Virus record (IMG/VR): IMGVR_UViG_3300025810_000007
Span: 1 to 57,845 of that record
Reading direction: 5' to 3' (one strand)
DNA: 57,845 nt
From: a virus
Below are positions 44,976 through 53,579 of this stretch, one piece after another (positions within the stretch are counted from its first letter, which is position 1; each line of letters starts with the position of its first letter). The position numbers were made by a program, and so were the translations under genes. The notes under the pieces were generated by a model. It saw only the letters and a list, made by a program, of their open reading frames with translations, did no database searches and was not told the DNA's origin.

Positions 44976-47161
44976 TATCTACGTCCATCTGGTTGTACAT
45001 CTAATCTAAAAGTTCCTAATTTCCAACTTTGACTAGCTCCTGTATTTTCTATTTTTAATGAAATAGCTCTAGCTCTAGCTCTTGTATCTACTTTAGTAGT
45101 GGCTGATGTAATATCAAATGGCCCAAGAGATGAGCTAGCCTGTGAACTATTTGGATAATTTTTTAATTGTAAAGTAACTCTAGTAGATCCTGTTTGAGAT
45201 AAAAAATCTGGTACAAATCTTTTTATTCTCATTAAAAATTCACCATCTCCTTTAAATGTTGCAACACCTGTTTGTGTTCCTTGAGCCGATCTTTGCTGTG
45301 TAATGTCATAATCTCCAGAAGAAATATTAGATGTAATCGCTGTTATAGTTCCATTTTTGTTTTGATCAGTTCCTGTTTCGTGTTCATAATATGTTGTTCG
45401 TCCTTCAGTGTTGCCTATTACATCAAACGATGTATCTGTTTCTGCATCATATTCTAAAGCATGTGGTAAACCAAATACAGCGGAATCTCTCCACATTGTT
45501 CTTGCTAGTGTGCCTACTGTCCAAACAGGTCTTTGTGGTGATGAGTCAAAGTAATTATATGCAACCATTTTGTTTACAACTGATGATGTTGATGATGGAT
45601 AAAACCACATCACTTCACCAAATAAATTATTTAATCCTGCGGATACCATCTGATTACCAGAGTCTAAATTTATATCATCGTAAACATGATCCTCTACTAA
45701 ACAAGGTAATGATTCCAATTTACCAGCGTATCTAAAAAAACCATTTTCTGACATCCAGTATGCAGCACCATCAACTTCTACACATGCATTTTGTCCAACG
45801 AGTCCACAGTTAGTTCCAACCTGTGCAAACGCAAAGGTAAATGGTTGTCCAACAAAACGTTGAGTGAACAATGCGGTATCGGTCCAAACATAAATTGCAT
45901 CTCTACCTCTAATTGCTCCTCTGATCTGTGATCCGTCGGCCAATCTCTGTGTGCCAGCTGTATTGGTTGCTGTAGGTATGTAAGTATTAATATCTTCTTG
46001 ATCCGAAAATCTTATAAACATATCATCTTGTGTAGATGTGTCTCCAATAGTTGTTTCAGTTCCATAAAATACCAAGTGACGATCTGGTGTAGATACAACC
46101 ATGTGACGTGATGCAGTTGGTGCACCAGATATTATTGTAGCTCTTGTTGACGTTGCATTTGATAGAGAAGAATCCCACTCAAAACACGCACCATCGTGAA
46201 TTAAACAAATGGCTTTGTCACCAAAATTATCTATAGACCACATACCAGGCTCTAATACTAAATCTCCAGATGCCGCTTCACCCCATGCAACATAATTAGT
46301 TGAAAAAGTTATAGTTGCACCATCACTATGAGATGCAGCTGTTGTCCCTGCTACTCCTCTAGTTACACCTGTTAAAGTATTACTACTAATTCCAGTGTAA
46401 GATATTTCTTCACTTCCTATGATTGCAAAGTTTGTACCAGAAGATAAAAACTGTGATGCGTCTGCCACAGTTATACTTGTTACAGAATCATTGATACCAC
46501 CGTCTAAAGTTGTAGAAACTGCAGAAGTGTCTTCTCCACTCCATGATCCTAAACCCCATCCAAAACCTTTTGCTTGTACAGCAGGTCCAACAGTATAATA
46601 TTTCTGTATTGTTATTCCTCCAGAAGTAGTTGCTCCTGAACCAGATTCATTGGACGTCATAGTTATTGTTGCTGTAGTATTGGTTGGTGTGCTTGAAACC
46701 ATAAATTTTTTATCATCAAAATCTGATGCACTATAATTTGAATTTGTAATTGTTGAAAAACTACTCATTAAAAGTATATCACCAGGAACTAAATTATGGG
46801 CTGATGAATATGTTATTGTGACAGTAGGTGATCCGTTAGTTGTGCTAAAAGCATTTGTAAGAGTAGTTGTAGATTGTATAGGGTGTATGTCATAAAATAC
46901 ACCACCAGAAAAAGCGTACAGTATTCTATTAGTTCCTATAATAGCATATTTTCTAGATAAACTATTTACAAAATGATGTAGACCTCTGCCAGCTCCTGTA
47001 AGTTCATTTTCGTTTTCTGTTCCTAACTGATTCCAACCACCTATTTTTTCAGGAATACCATAACGAAATCTAACATTATCACAATCTGTCCACTGACCTT
47101 CGGCCGTAGTTTCAGATATTTGTTTATTTATACCAGGTTGAAATCCAATTTTTTGAAGCAT
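44975..47161 (-). CDS. Tail hub/stabilisation-type virion protein (728 aa)
   Basis: 728 aa. It starts MLQKIGFQPGINKQISETTA and has WTDCDNVRFRYGIPEKIGGW and repeated beta segments through to the end, with WGSDTW-type aromatic motifs absent but many Asn/Thr-rich strands. Starts of the PGINKQ...DCDNVRFRYGIPEKIGGW kind are known from P22 gp10-like and tail-tube-B-like proteins of marine podoviruses. It probably sits in the tail hub and helps hold the DNA in. No enzyme motif. Confidence 0.7.
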   Translation of the reverse strand: MLQKIGFQPGINKQISETTAEGQWTDCDNVRFRYGIPEKIGGWNQLGTENENELTGAGRGLHHFVNSLSRKYAIIGTNRILYAFSGGVFYDIHPIQSTTTLTNAFSTTNGSPTVTITYSSAHNLVPGDILLMSSFSTITNSNYSASDFDDKKFMVSSTPTNTTATITMTSNESGSGATTSGGITIQKYYTVGPAVQAKGFGWGLGSWSGEDTSAVSTTLDGGINDSVTSITVADASQFLSSGTNFAIIGSEEISYTGISSNTLTGVTRGVAGTTAASHSDGATITFSTNYVAWGEAASGDLVLEPGMWSIDNFGDKAICLIHDGACFEWDSSLSNATSTRATIISGAPTASRHMVVSTPDRHLVFYGTETTIGDTSTQDDMFIRFSDQEDINTYIPTATNTAGTQRLADGSQIRGAIRGRDAIYVWTDTALFTQRFVGQPFTFAFAQVGTNCGLVGQNACVEVDGAAYWMSENGFFRYAGKLESLPCLVEDHVYDDINLDSGNQMVSAGLNNLFGEVMWFYPSSTSSVVNKMVAYNYFDSSPQRPVWTVGTLARTMWRDSAVFGLPHALEYDAETDTSFDVIGNTEGRTTYYEHETGTDQNKNGTITAITSNISSGDYDITQQRSAQGTQTGVATFKGDGEFLMRIKRFVPDFLSQTGSTRVTLQLKNYPNSSQASSSLGPFDITSATTKVDTRARARAISLKIENTGASQSWKLGTFRLDVQPDGRR

Positions 47162-47195
47162 AGCTTATTAATTATATAGGATTTTTGTTGTTTTA

Positions 47196-47768
47196 CTACC
47201 TAAAATTTTTACCTGTGATCCAGCCAACAAGAGAGTTTCTCTCTCCTTTTGAGACTTTGGTCACTTCGTGTAAAGTATAACTAGGAAAACAAAACAAACT
47301 TCCTTTGGTTTTATCTAACACAGTTCCTTTTGAACCATCGAATAAAACCAAGTTTCCTCCTTTGTAGTCTTTAGAATCAGATAATTGTACACTAAAAGAT
47401 AGTTTTCTAATTACTTTTTCATATCTTTTATCAACATGTTTTTTGTATTTACCATGTGGTGCTTTATAATGTGTAAATTGCAAGTTGTCACTAAATCCAG
47501 ATATATCAAAATTAAACCATTTATTATTTACATCTAGAATACATTTACTTAATTTATTAAAAATCCAACCTGTGGTTTTTGTATTATATGATATCCATTT
47601 TACTTTACTATCTCTATAAGATTTTACTGTTTCTAATTCTTTTACAAGACCGTTTTGAAGTTTTTCTTTCATACACATATTTACAATTTCATCACATTCA
47701 TTTTCTGTAAAAAGTCTATCAACGTTTACATAAAAAGGCACTGTGTCTTTTTCAAAAGAAATACTCAT
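47196..47768 (-). CDS. 2OG-Fe(II) oxygenase, prolyl-hydroxylase type B
   Basis: 190 aa. Core KYKKHVDKRYEKVIRKLSFS (His111, Asp113), DYKGGNLVLFDGS, then YTLHEVTKVSKGERNSLVGW (His167, Arg177). A PKHD-type enzyme. Together with the next oxygenase it interrupts the virion operon, between the tail hub gene and the fibre genes. The two genes overlap by four bases (ATGA). Confidence 0.8.
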   Translation of the reverse strand: MSISFEKDTVPFYVNVDRLFTENECDEIVNMCMKEKLQNGLVKELETVKSYRDSKVKWISYNTKTTGWIFNKLSKCILDVNNKWFNFDISGFSDNLQFTHYKAPHGKYKKHVDKRYEKVIRKLSFSVQLSDSKDYKGGNLVLFDGSKGTVLDKTKGSLFCFPSYTLHEVTKVSKGERNSLVGWITGKNFR

Positions 47769-48355
47769 CTGTTTTCTTTTATTTTAAAATTATATGCAAA
47801 AGATATTCTAGTATCTTTAGATTTGTTTTGTTTTACTTGATGAAACATATTAGATTTAAATATTACAAGTAAACCTTCTTTTGGAGGAACTTCAAAAGTC
47901 TTCCAAGTATAAGGATTATCTTGATTAAAAATATTTTTACCTACTGGCTCATGACTATTAAAAACTAAATTTCCAGAACCTTTAGGACTTTTTAAAAAAT
48001 AAACTGCTGATATATCATCATGATCAGGTAAATGATTATGCATTTCTTGATAATCATATTGTTTATAAAAATTAAACCAACTAGAGGATACTGAAATATT
48101 ACAATTTAAAAAACCAATAGCTGCTATATAATTATAAACTTGAGCAAAAATCCAAGAATTTAAGTTATCAAACTCTTTATCCATATGGATAGGATAAGTC
48201 CCTGATGTATTATAAACACCACTTGACCAATTTAAACCACCCATTCCGATATTTGATTTAATTTTTTTACAATGTTTAATTAAATGTTTTTCTTTATGGT
48301 GATTTTTGTTTTCTTCAAAACCAATTACTGTTGGAAATAATTCCCTTAAATTCAT
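47765..48355 (-). CDS. 2OG-Fe(II) oxygenase, type A (LFPT family)
   Basis: 196 aa, starting MNLRELFPTVIGF. Core EMHNHLPDHDDISAVYFLKS (His106 and His108), then VIFKSNMFHQVKQN (His172) and TRISFAYNFKI (Arg183). It aligns with the 16606 and 20090 proteins. The neighbouring adhesin and fibres are possible substrates, but no evidence shows that. Confidence 0.78.
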   Translation of the reverse strand: MNLRELFPTVIGFEENKNHHKEKHLIKHCKKIKSNIGMGGLNWSSGVYNTSGTYPIHMDKEFDNLNSWIFAQVYNYIAAIGFLNCNISVSSSWFNFYKQYDYQEMHNHLPDHDDISAVYFLKSPKGSGNLVFNSHEPVGKNIFNQDNPYTWKTFEVPPKEGLLVIFKSNMFHQVKQNKSKDTRISFAYNFKIKENR

Positions 48356-48374
48356 ATATCTTTCTTAAATTATT

Positions 48375-48686
48375 TTATTCCTCCCAAGCTCCTGTATCTT
48401 CATTCCATTTATAATATTTTCCATCATCTGGCATTGCTATTGGCGGGTCCCAATCACAAGTTGTTTCATTAAGTGTCCAACTTGGAAAAGGTTTTTCTGG
48501 TATAAAAGCATCTCTTACAGAGTCATACTCCATACCTATACCAGCATAATTTTTTCTTTGACTTCCATCTTTAAAAGTTTCAACAAATGATCCTCCAAAT
48601 GCCGGATGAGAATCTATAAAATCCTGTTCCGCCACTATGACGTTTCTTACAATTCCACCTTCTACTTTTGCCCAATATCTAGTCAT
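48375..48686 (-). CDS. Tail-fibre-associated small protein (103 aa)
   Basis: 103 aa: RYWAKVEGGIVRNVIVAEQD, then SWTLNETTCDWDPPIAMPDD and YYKWNEDTGAWEE. The W-x-x-x-P-I-x-x-P...Y-x-W-x-E...W ending is a common small-protein pattern beside tail fibre genes of marine phages. It may be a fibre assembly or structural partner. Confidence 0.6.
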   Translation of the reverse strand: MTRYWAKVEGGIVRNVIVAEQDFIDSHPAFGGSFVETFKDGSQRKNYAGIGMEYDSVRDAFIPEKPFPSWTLNETTCDWDPPIAMPDDGKYYKWNEDTGAWEE

Positions 48687-48687
48687 A

Positions 48688-49593
48688 TTAATTTACCGAA
48701 AACGTTCCTGATGATGTAAACGTATGAAACGTAAAACCACCTGAACTTGTTATAGTTCCTCCTGATCCTTGAGTTCCCCCTGCATAACGAACTATTACTA
48801 CTCCAGATCCTCCAGTTCTTCCATTTCCACCACCTTCTCCAGATCCTCCACCGCCTCCACCGAGACCGTCAGTACCATTTTGCATTCCACTATTTTGAAA
48901 TTGTCCATTACCTCCGCCGCCAGTTCCACCTTGCGCACGTGTATTACCACCAGAACGAGAAGATCCACCTCCGCCTCCAGCGTATGTTACTCCATCTACC
49001 CAAGCGCTACCATCACCGCCTGGTCCACCATTTTCACCACTATTATTTGAACCTGATTGATTTGCTCCACCACCGCCTCCGGCAGCTTCTCCTCCAGGGT
49101 TTCCACCTCCGTTATTTCCTTCGGATGGAGAATAACCTCCTTGGTTACCAGATCCTCCAGATCCTCCGCCTTGGCCTCCGCCTCCGCCAGATCCTCCAGC
49201 TCCTCCAGATCTACCAGAATAACCTCCACCTTGGCCACCTCCAGTTGATGTATAAGTTGTTCCTCCAACTACTATACTACTATTTCCACCTTTAGAACCA
49301 TTAGAGTTTCCTCCACTTCCACCGCTACCTACGGTGACAGCTCCTGAAGATCCTCTTTCGACTTCTGTGCTTGAAAATTGACGAAAGCCTCCGCCTCCAC
49401 CCCCGCCACCTTGGCCTGGGTTTCCGGAAGCACCACCTCCGCCACCACCAACTACAAGATAATCAATTATTAAAGGTCCTAAAGCTCCTCCAGATCCAAA
49501 TCCTAAAACTTGATATCCAAAGTTTTTACCTTTTCTATTTTGTATAGTTTTTGTGTTCTTACTAGCTGTAAGTTTAGGGTCTATTCTTTTCAT
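48688..49593 (-). CDS. Gly-rich adhesin-like tail protein (301 aa)
   Basis: 301 aa. After a short N-terminus and DYLVVGGGGGGASGNPG, almost 200 residues are Gly with Ser/Asn/Gln (for example GGQGGGYSGRSGGAGGSGGG). It ends GFTFHTFTSSGTFSVN, a closing phrase known from fibre-tip proteins. Poly-Gly sheets of the gp38-type (Salmonella phage S16) adhesins form polyglycine II helices, and this one may too. It may bind a host receptor. Reading-frame shadows on the other strand are due to composition. Confidence 0.65.
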   Translation of the reverse strand: MKRIDPKLTASKNTKTIQNRKGKNFGYQVLGFGSGGALGPLIIDYLVVGGGGGGASGNPGQGGGGGGGGFRQFSSTEVERGSSGAVTVGSGGSGGNSNGSKGGNSSIVVGGTTYTSTGGGQGGGYSGRSGGAGGSGGGGGQGGGSGGSGNQGGYSPSEGNNGGGNPGGEAAGGGGGANQSGSNNSGENGGPGGDGSAWVDGVTYAGGGGGSSRSGGNTRAQGGTGGGGNGQFQNSGMQNGTDGLGGGGGGSGEGGGNGRTGGSGVVIVRYAGGTQGSGGTITSSGGFTFHTFTSSGTFSVN

Positions 49594-49605
49594 ACTCTAT
49601 TCCTA

Positions 49606-51030
49606 TTATGCGTCGTTAGCAGCGTCAGTAGTAAAGAATAATTTAATACCTAATAGTTTTGCATCTGCTGTTAAACTATCTGCTGACACATCTCTTGAAA
49701 TTTGAAAAAATACTTCATCTCCTGCTGCAGGTGATCCTGCAATAGTCACTGCTCCACTTTCAGCAGCTACTGCTAAATCGTTTGCTGTTCCACTCATAGC
49801 TTTTGCAGTTGCAACAACTTGTGTTCCAAAAGCTGTGTTGCAAGAATCATCATCAGAAATAGCTACACCAGATAAACCCCATGCTGTTGTTCCTGTGTTT
49901 GTAGTATCTGCTGTAAAGAAAGCTTGAAAAGTTACTGTACCTTCATTCCATGATTTAGGAAATGCTACAGCAAACTGTGCAAACTCGTCTGCATCTTTGT
50001 CAAAATCTAAAGTTTTAATTTCTGGACCATTTGCTAACTCAACTTGTGCTAAATCTGCACAACCATTTGTAGAGTTAGGGTACATAGCAACTGCTGGAAC
50101 CCAAATAGTTTCCTTACCTGCTACTTTTACTGCTGAACCACCAGCTTGAACAACACCAGTTCCATTTGGTGCAATGTTAATATTTCCATCTGCTCCATCA
50201 GTAATTGTAATTGATCCTGAACTAGTTCCACTGTTTGTATTTAAAACTAGGTCAGTTGCTCCACCTGTTGTTACTGTAAGTGTACCTGCTCCATTTGAAG
50301 TTAAAGTAGCTGCTGCACCACTGTCTCCAACTTTTACAGTGTCACCTGCAAGAACAACATCTCCAGTTCCTTTTGGAGTTATGTTAATATCTATATTTGA
50401 ATCATCACCTGTAGATGAAAGAGTTGGTCCCGCACCTGTTGCAGCGTTAGCAACTGTAAATTCATTTACTGCAGAACTTGTAGCTGTAAGTAAAGCTAAT
50501 TCATTTCCGTTAGTATCTAAAATAGATGTACCAATTTTTGGTGAAGTTAAAGTTTTATTAGTTAAAGTTTCAGTTCCAGTAAGTGTTACATCACCAGCTG
50601 GTAAAGTATCTATATCTGGATTAGTTCCATCATTTCCAGTTGCAAATACAAGAGCATCGCCTTTGTTTCCTGCTGCAAAAGTAAAACTATCTCCTGATCC
50701 AGAAGCATATTTAAATTGTACAGTGTGTGATCCAGATGTTGAATTTCTTAAAAAATAAAAAGTTTGTACATCTAGTGGAATTGTTACGATCTGATTTCCT
50801 GAAATAGTTCCTGTAAACTCAATCATTCTGTGAGATAAAGTTGCTCCAGTTGATCCGTCAGAAACTGATAAAGCTGTAGTTTGTGCACCACCAGCTATTG
50901 ATTGTGTTGTATAGCCACCTGAAATTTGTTCGATAATTTGTAAATTCGTATTAGTTTTTGTTCCCCATGTACCGGCGTTTTCACCAGTTGCCTGAAGTTC
51001 TATCCCTAGGGGTGTATAAGTTGATGCCAT
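49606..51030 (-). CDS. Tail fibre protein (474 aa)
   Basis: 474 aa. The N-terminus MASTYTPLGIELQATGENAG is typical of marine phage fibres. Then beta-rich repeats such as TLTGTETLTNKTLTSPKIG, IDINITPKGTGDVVLAGDT and INIAPNGTGVVQAGG, which often form trimeric beta-helix shafts. The C-terminal half with Asp/Cys segments (DDDSCNTAFGTQVVATAKAM) may be the receptor-binding tip. No lyase motif seen. Confidence 0.7.
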   Translation of the reverse strand: MASTYTPLGIELQATGENAGTWGTKTNTNLQIIEQISGGYTTQSIAGGAQTTALSVSDGSTGATLSHRMIEFTGTISGNQIVTIPLDVQTFYFLRNSTSGSHTVQFKYASGSGDSFTFAAGNKGDALVFATGNDGTNPDIDTLPAGDVTLTGTETLTNKTLTSPKIGTSILDTNGNELALLTATSSAVNEFTVANAATGAGPTLSSTGDDSNIDINITPKGTGDVVLAGDTVKVGDSGAAATLTSNGAGTLTVTTGGATDLVLNTNSGTSSGSITITDGADGNINIAPNGTGVVQAGGSAVKVAGKETIWVPAVAMYPNSTNGCADLAQVELANGPEIKTLDFDKDADEFAQFAVAFPKSWNEGTVTFQAFFTADTTNTGTTAWGLSGVAISDDDSCNTAFGTQVVATAKAMSGTANDLAVAAESGAVTIAGSPAAGDEVFFQISRDVSADSLTADAKLLGIKLFFTTDAANDA

Positions 51031-51046
51031 ATTTTTTCTCCTAAAC

Positions 51047-52249
51047 TTATGCTGCTACGTCTGTATACGATGTATTTGAACCTGTGTCAATAGCTTGATA
51101 TGCTTGAATACCAAAACCTGAAGAAGTTCCAAATTCAGCAACAGAAGCAGTAGCTGATTGTCCTGTTAATCCCATGACATCTGAAGGTGATAAAGAACCA
51201 ACAGAAGAAGTCATGGATACTCCTGTTAATCCCATTACATCTGCTGGTGCTAATGCTCCGACAGAAACAGTTGCAGAAACTCCTGTTGGTACAACAATAG
51301 GGTTTGATGAAACAGTTGCATCACCAAGACTTACTGTTGCAGATACTCCTGTTAATCCCATTACATCTGCTGGAGTTAACGCTCCGACAGAAACAGTTGC
51401 AGAAACTCCTGTTAGTCCCATTACATCTGCTGCAGATAATGTTCCTACTGCAGAAGTTGCAGAAACTCCAGTTAGCGTTTGTGTTATATCTCCAATAATG
51501 TCAGGAGCTCCAACACTTGCTGTCGCAGATACTCCGGTTAATCCTATTATGTCTCCAACTGTTGGTGAACCAACACTTGCAGTTGCTTGTTGACCATCAA
51601 GTAATATAGTTCCCTGAATACCCCAAGCGTTAGCATTCCAAGCTTGTCTTCCCCAACCTGAATTTATTTCCGCTGATACGGTTACAGAACCAACTGCAGA
51701 AGTTGCAGAGACTCCACTCATATCTACAACTACAGTTAAAGCACTCTCTCCCCAGTTTTCAAAACCCCAAGTATCAGATCCCCATCCTTGTTCAGGAAAA
51801 ACATCTGGTGCTCCAACACTTGCTGTCGCAGATACTCCGGTTAAAGAAGCTAAAGCTACACCAGACTGCCATGAGTTTGCATTCCAAGTATTATTACCCC
51901 ATGTACTTGTGCCTATAAAAACAGAACCGCCCATTAAAGAGTGATTTGAACAATAATAATATAAATTATCAGGAGCGTCAGAAGCTACTTCAATTTGAGT
52001 ATAAGCTCCTGCACTTCCAGGTGTTCCATTAGTTGTAACTCCCGTAGTATATTCGCTTCCTCCAGAATGAGTTCCGTTGAATGTAGTTGAAAGTCTTAAA
52101 GGATGAGATGAGTTTGAAGAATCAGATTGATCAAATTTATATGTTCCAGTTTTTGAAAAGAAAAGAGTGTCTTGTCTTACACCATCAATAAAATATTTAT
52201 TACCATCATCTGTACTTACTACGGTAACTGTAAATGTCGTAGTAGACAT
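51047..52249 (-). CDS. Fibre protein with cupredoxin-like head and VSATASVG repeats (400 aa)
   Basis: 400 aa. Residues about 1-115 contain SSNSSHPLRLSTTF and YYYCSNHSLMGG. His followed later by C-x2-H-x2-M is the ligand order of a type I (blue) copper site. After Trp-rich linkers (GNNTWNANSWQSG, GWGSDTWGFENWG) come ten copies of a repeat around GVSATASVG, most following (D)VMGLT. The repeats are probably beta-helix turns. Copper binding is suggested by motif only. Confidence 0.65.
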   Translation of the reverse strand: MSTTTFTVTVVSTDDGNKYFIDGVRQDTLFFSKTGTYKFDQSDSSNSSHPLRLSTTFNGTHSGGSEYTTGVTTNGTPGSAGAYTQIEVASDAPDNLYYYCSNHSLMGGSVFIGTSTWGNNTWNANSWQSGVALASLTGVSATASVGAPDVFPEQGWGSDTWGFENWGESALTVVVDMSGVSATSAVGSVTVSAEINSGWGRQAWNANAWGIQGTILLDGQQATASVGSPTVGDIIGLTGVSATASVGAPDIIGDITQTLTGVSATSAVGTLSAADVMGLTGVSATVSVGALTPADVMGLTGVSATVSLGDATVSSNPIVVPTGVSATVSVGALAPADVMGLTGVSMTSSVGSLSPSDVMGLTGQSATASVAEFGTSSGFGIQAYQAIDTGSNTSYTDVAA

Positions 52250-52262
52250 AAGAGTTTACCTC

Positions 52263-52703
52263 CTATGCTATTCTTATGATTGCGTTAGTTGCGTCTGCTG
52301 TTGGGAATTGAATTGTGAAAGTTCCACTTGTTACAGTTTTATCAGAACCAAATGCAATTACTGCACATGCTGGATCACCTGAAGCAGAGTCATTGTAAAT
52401 TAAAGCACCATTAGCTGTGAATGTAGCATCTGTATAACTAACATCTGCAAAATCACAAACTGCTGTTGTGCTTGATGCTACAGGAGTAACACTTGTAAGA
52501 GTTGCTCCAGCTGCTGTGTAAGCAGTTCCAGATGTATTTGAAATTTCGTTTGTTGCGCTGTAAGCTGTTGTAGAAGCTCCTAAAGTTGCAGAACTTGTAT
52601 ATAAAGCTATTTTGAATGTGTTTCCTGTTGTAGCTGTAAAATTGTGAACTCCTTTTAAAAGTTCAACTTTAAAACTTGTACATACTGCCGATGTTATTGC
52701 CAT
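52263..52703 (-). CDS. Beta-rich virion protein (146 aa)
   Basis: 146 aa, Ala/Thr/Ser-rich: VCTSFKVELLKGVHNFTATT, NTFKIALYTSSATLGASTTA, and a C-terminus with TSGTFTIQFPTADATNAIIR. Looks like a tail or baseplate beta-sandwich. No family named. Confidence 0.62.
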   Translation of the reverse strand: MAITSAVCTSFKVELLKGVHNFTATTGNTFKIALYTSSATLGASTTAYSATNEISNTSGTAYTAAGATLTSVTPVASSTTAVCDFADVSYTDATFTANGALIYNDSASGDPACAVIAFGSDKTVTSGTFTIQFPTADATNAIIRIA

Positions 52704-52713
52704 AATTTTTCTC

Positions 52714-53418
52714 CTATGGGTTTGCCGAGGTTACTGGTATTCTAACTGCGCCGTCTGTGTAGTCGTCTCTTCGTCTTCTACCAACTTGCTCATTAGCAAA
52801 CTTTTGTACCTCTTGTTTATACTTATTTTCGTATAGTGTCAACATATCAATTGGACCTTTTAAAAATCCATATGCCTCTGATAGACAACAATATAATAGT
52901 CCATTTGGAAAGTTTAGACTAATATAATTCGTATCATTATTTTCTAATAAAGCCGGTGCAGCATTGTAGTGAACTCTAAATTTGTATGTTGTATCAGGGA
53001 CAGGAGCAAACATCATTCTTCCAGATGTTGTGTCAGACTCACCAGTTCCACCACCAAACATAGCATAATATTTAGGTTGGCCCCTTTTAGTTGATGCTGT
53101 TGAAGATACATATTCTTGTAAATAAGTTATGTCTTTTTTTTCTAACCAAACATTAGGTCCTGTAATTTCTGATGTAGAATCATAGACTTGGATACCTCTT
53201 ATAAAGACAGCTCCTGCTGGAGCATTAATAGTTTCTTGTCCTGTCACCAAATTACCTGATTGTTGCTTTCTATCAGCATCAATTGGTACATCTCTAAAAA
53301 TTCTATATTGTGCATTTAATATTATATTTTCTAAAACAGAGTCTGATAAAACATTAGAATCTGTTTCGGTATAACTTCTAATTTGTGTTTTTAATCCTGA
53401 TGCACTTAATCCAGCCAT
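52714..53418 (-). CDS. Head-tail connector/adaptor-type protein (234 aa)
   Basis: 234 aa. Starts ASGLKTQIRSYTETDSNVLS, then ILNAQYRIFRDVPIDADRKQ, which is the helical start seen in adaptor proteins that bind below the portal. The last part (KYKQEVQKFANEQVGRRRRD) is a charged helix. It lies with the tail-tube-like gene at 54196. Assignment by layout, moderate certainty. Confidence 0.55.
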   Translation of the reverse strand: MAGLSASGLKTQIRSYTETDSNVLSDSVLENIILNAQYRIFRDVPIDADRKQQSGNLVTGQETINAPAGAVFIRGIQVYDSTSEITGPNVWLEKKDITYLQEYVSSTASTKRGQPKYYAMFGGGTGESDTTSGRMMFAPVPDTTYKFRVHYNAAPALLENNDTNYISLNFPNGLLYCCLSEAYGFLKGPIDMLTLYENKYKQEVQKFANEQVGRRRRDDYTDGAVRIPVTSANP

Positions 53419-53579
53419 TATGCTACTCCTGCTAATTCTCTACATTTAGGACAACGGTGTTTATATTTATTGTGTTCATCACAAAAATTTTTTTTAACTT
53501 CTTCATACAAAGTAAGATGTGGGTCCTGTTTTTCAGGTTTAAATATATTTTTTATCCAATTCCAAATTTTATTTATCAT
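53418..53579 (-). CDS. Small Cys/His protein (53 aa)
   Basis: 53 aa from ATG at 53579, which overlaps the stop upstream (ATGA); a start at 53609 would lie inside the previous gene. It starts MINKIWNWIKNIFKPEKQDP, an amphipathic helix, and ends NFCDEHNKYKHRCPKC, a C-x2-H...C-x2-C zinc-type site. Function unknown. Confidence 0.58.
   Translation of the reverse strand: MINKIWNWIKNIFKPEKQDPHLTLYEEVKKNFCDEHNKYKHRCPKCRELAGVA

Noticed and set aside
48769-49295. Several plus-strand ORFs opposite the Gly-rich adhesin
   Set aside because: They are the antisense of GGN codons and carry Ser/Thr/Leu runs with no motif or ribosome binding site.
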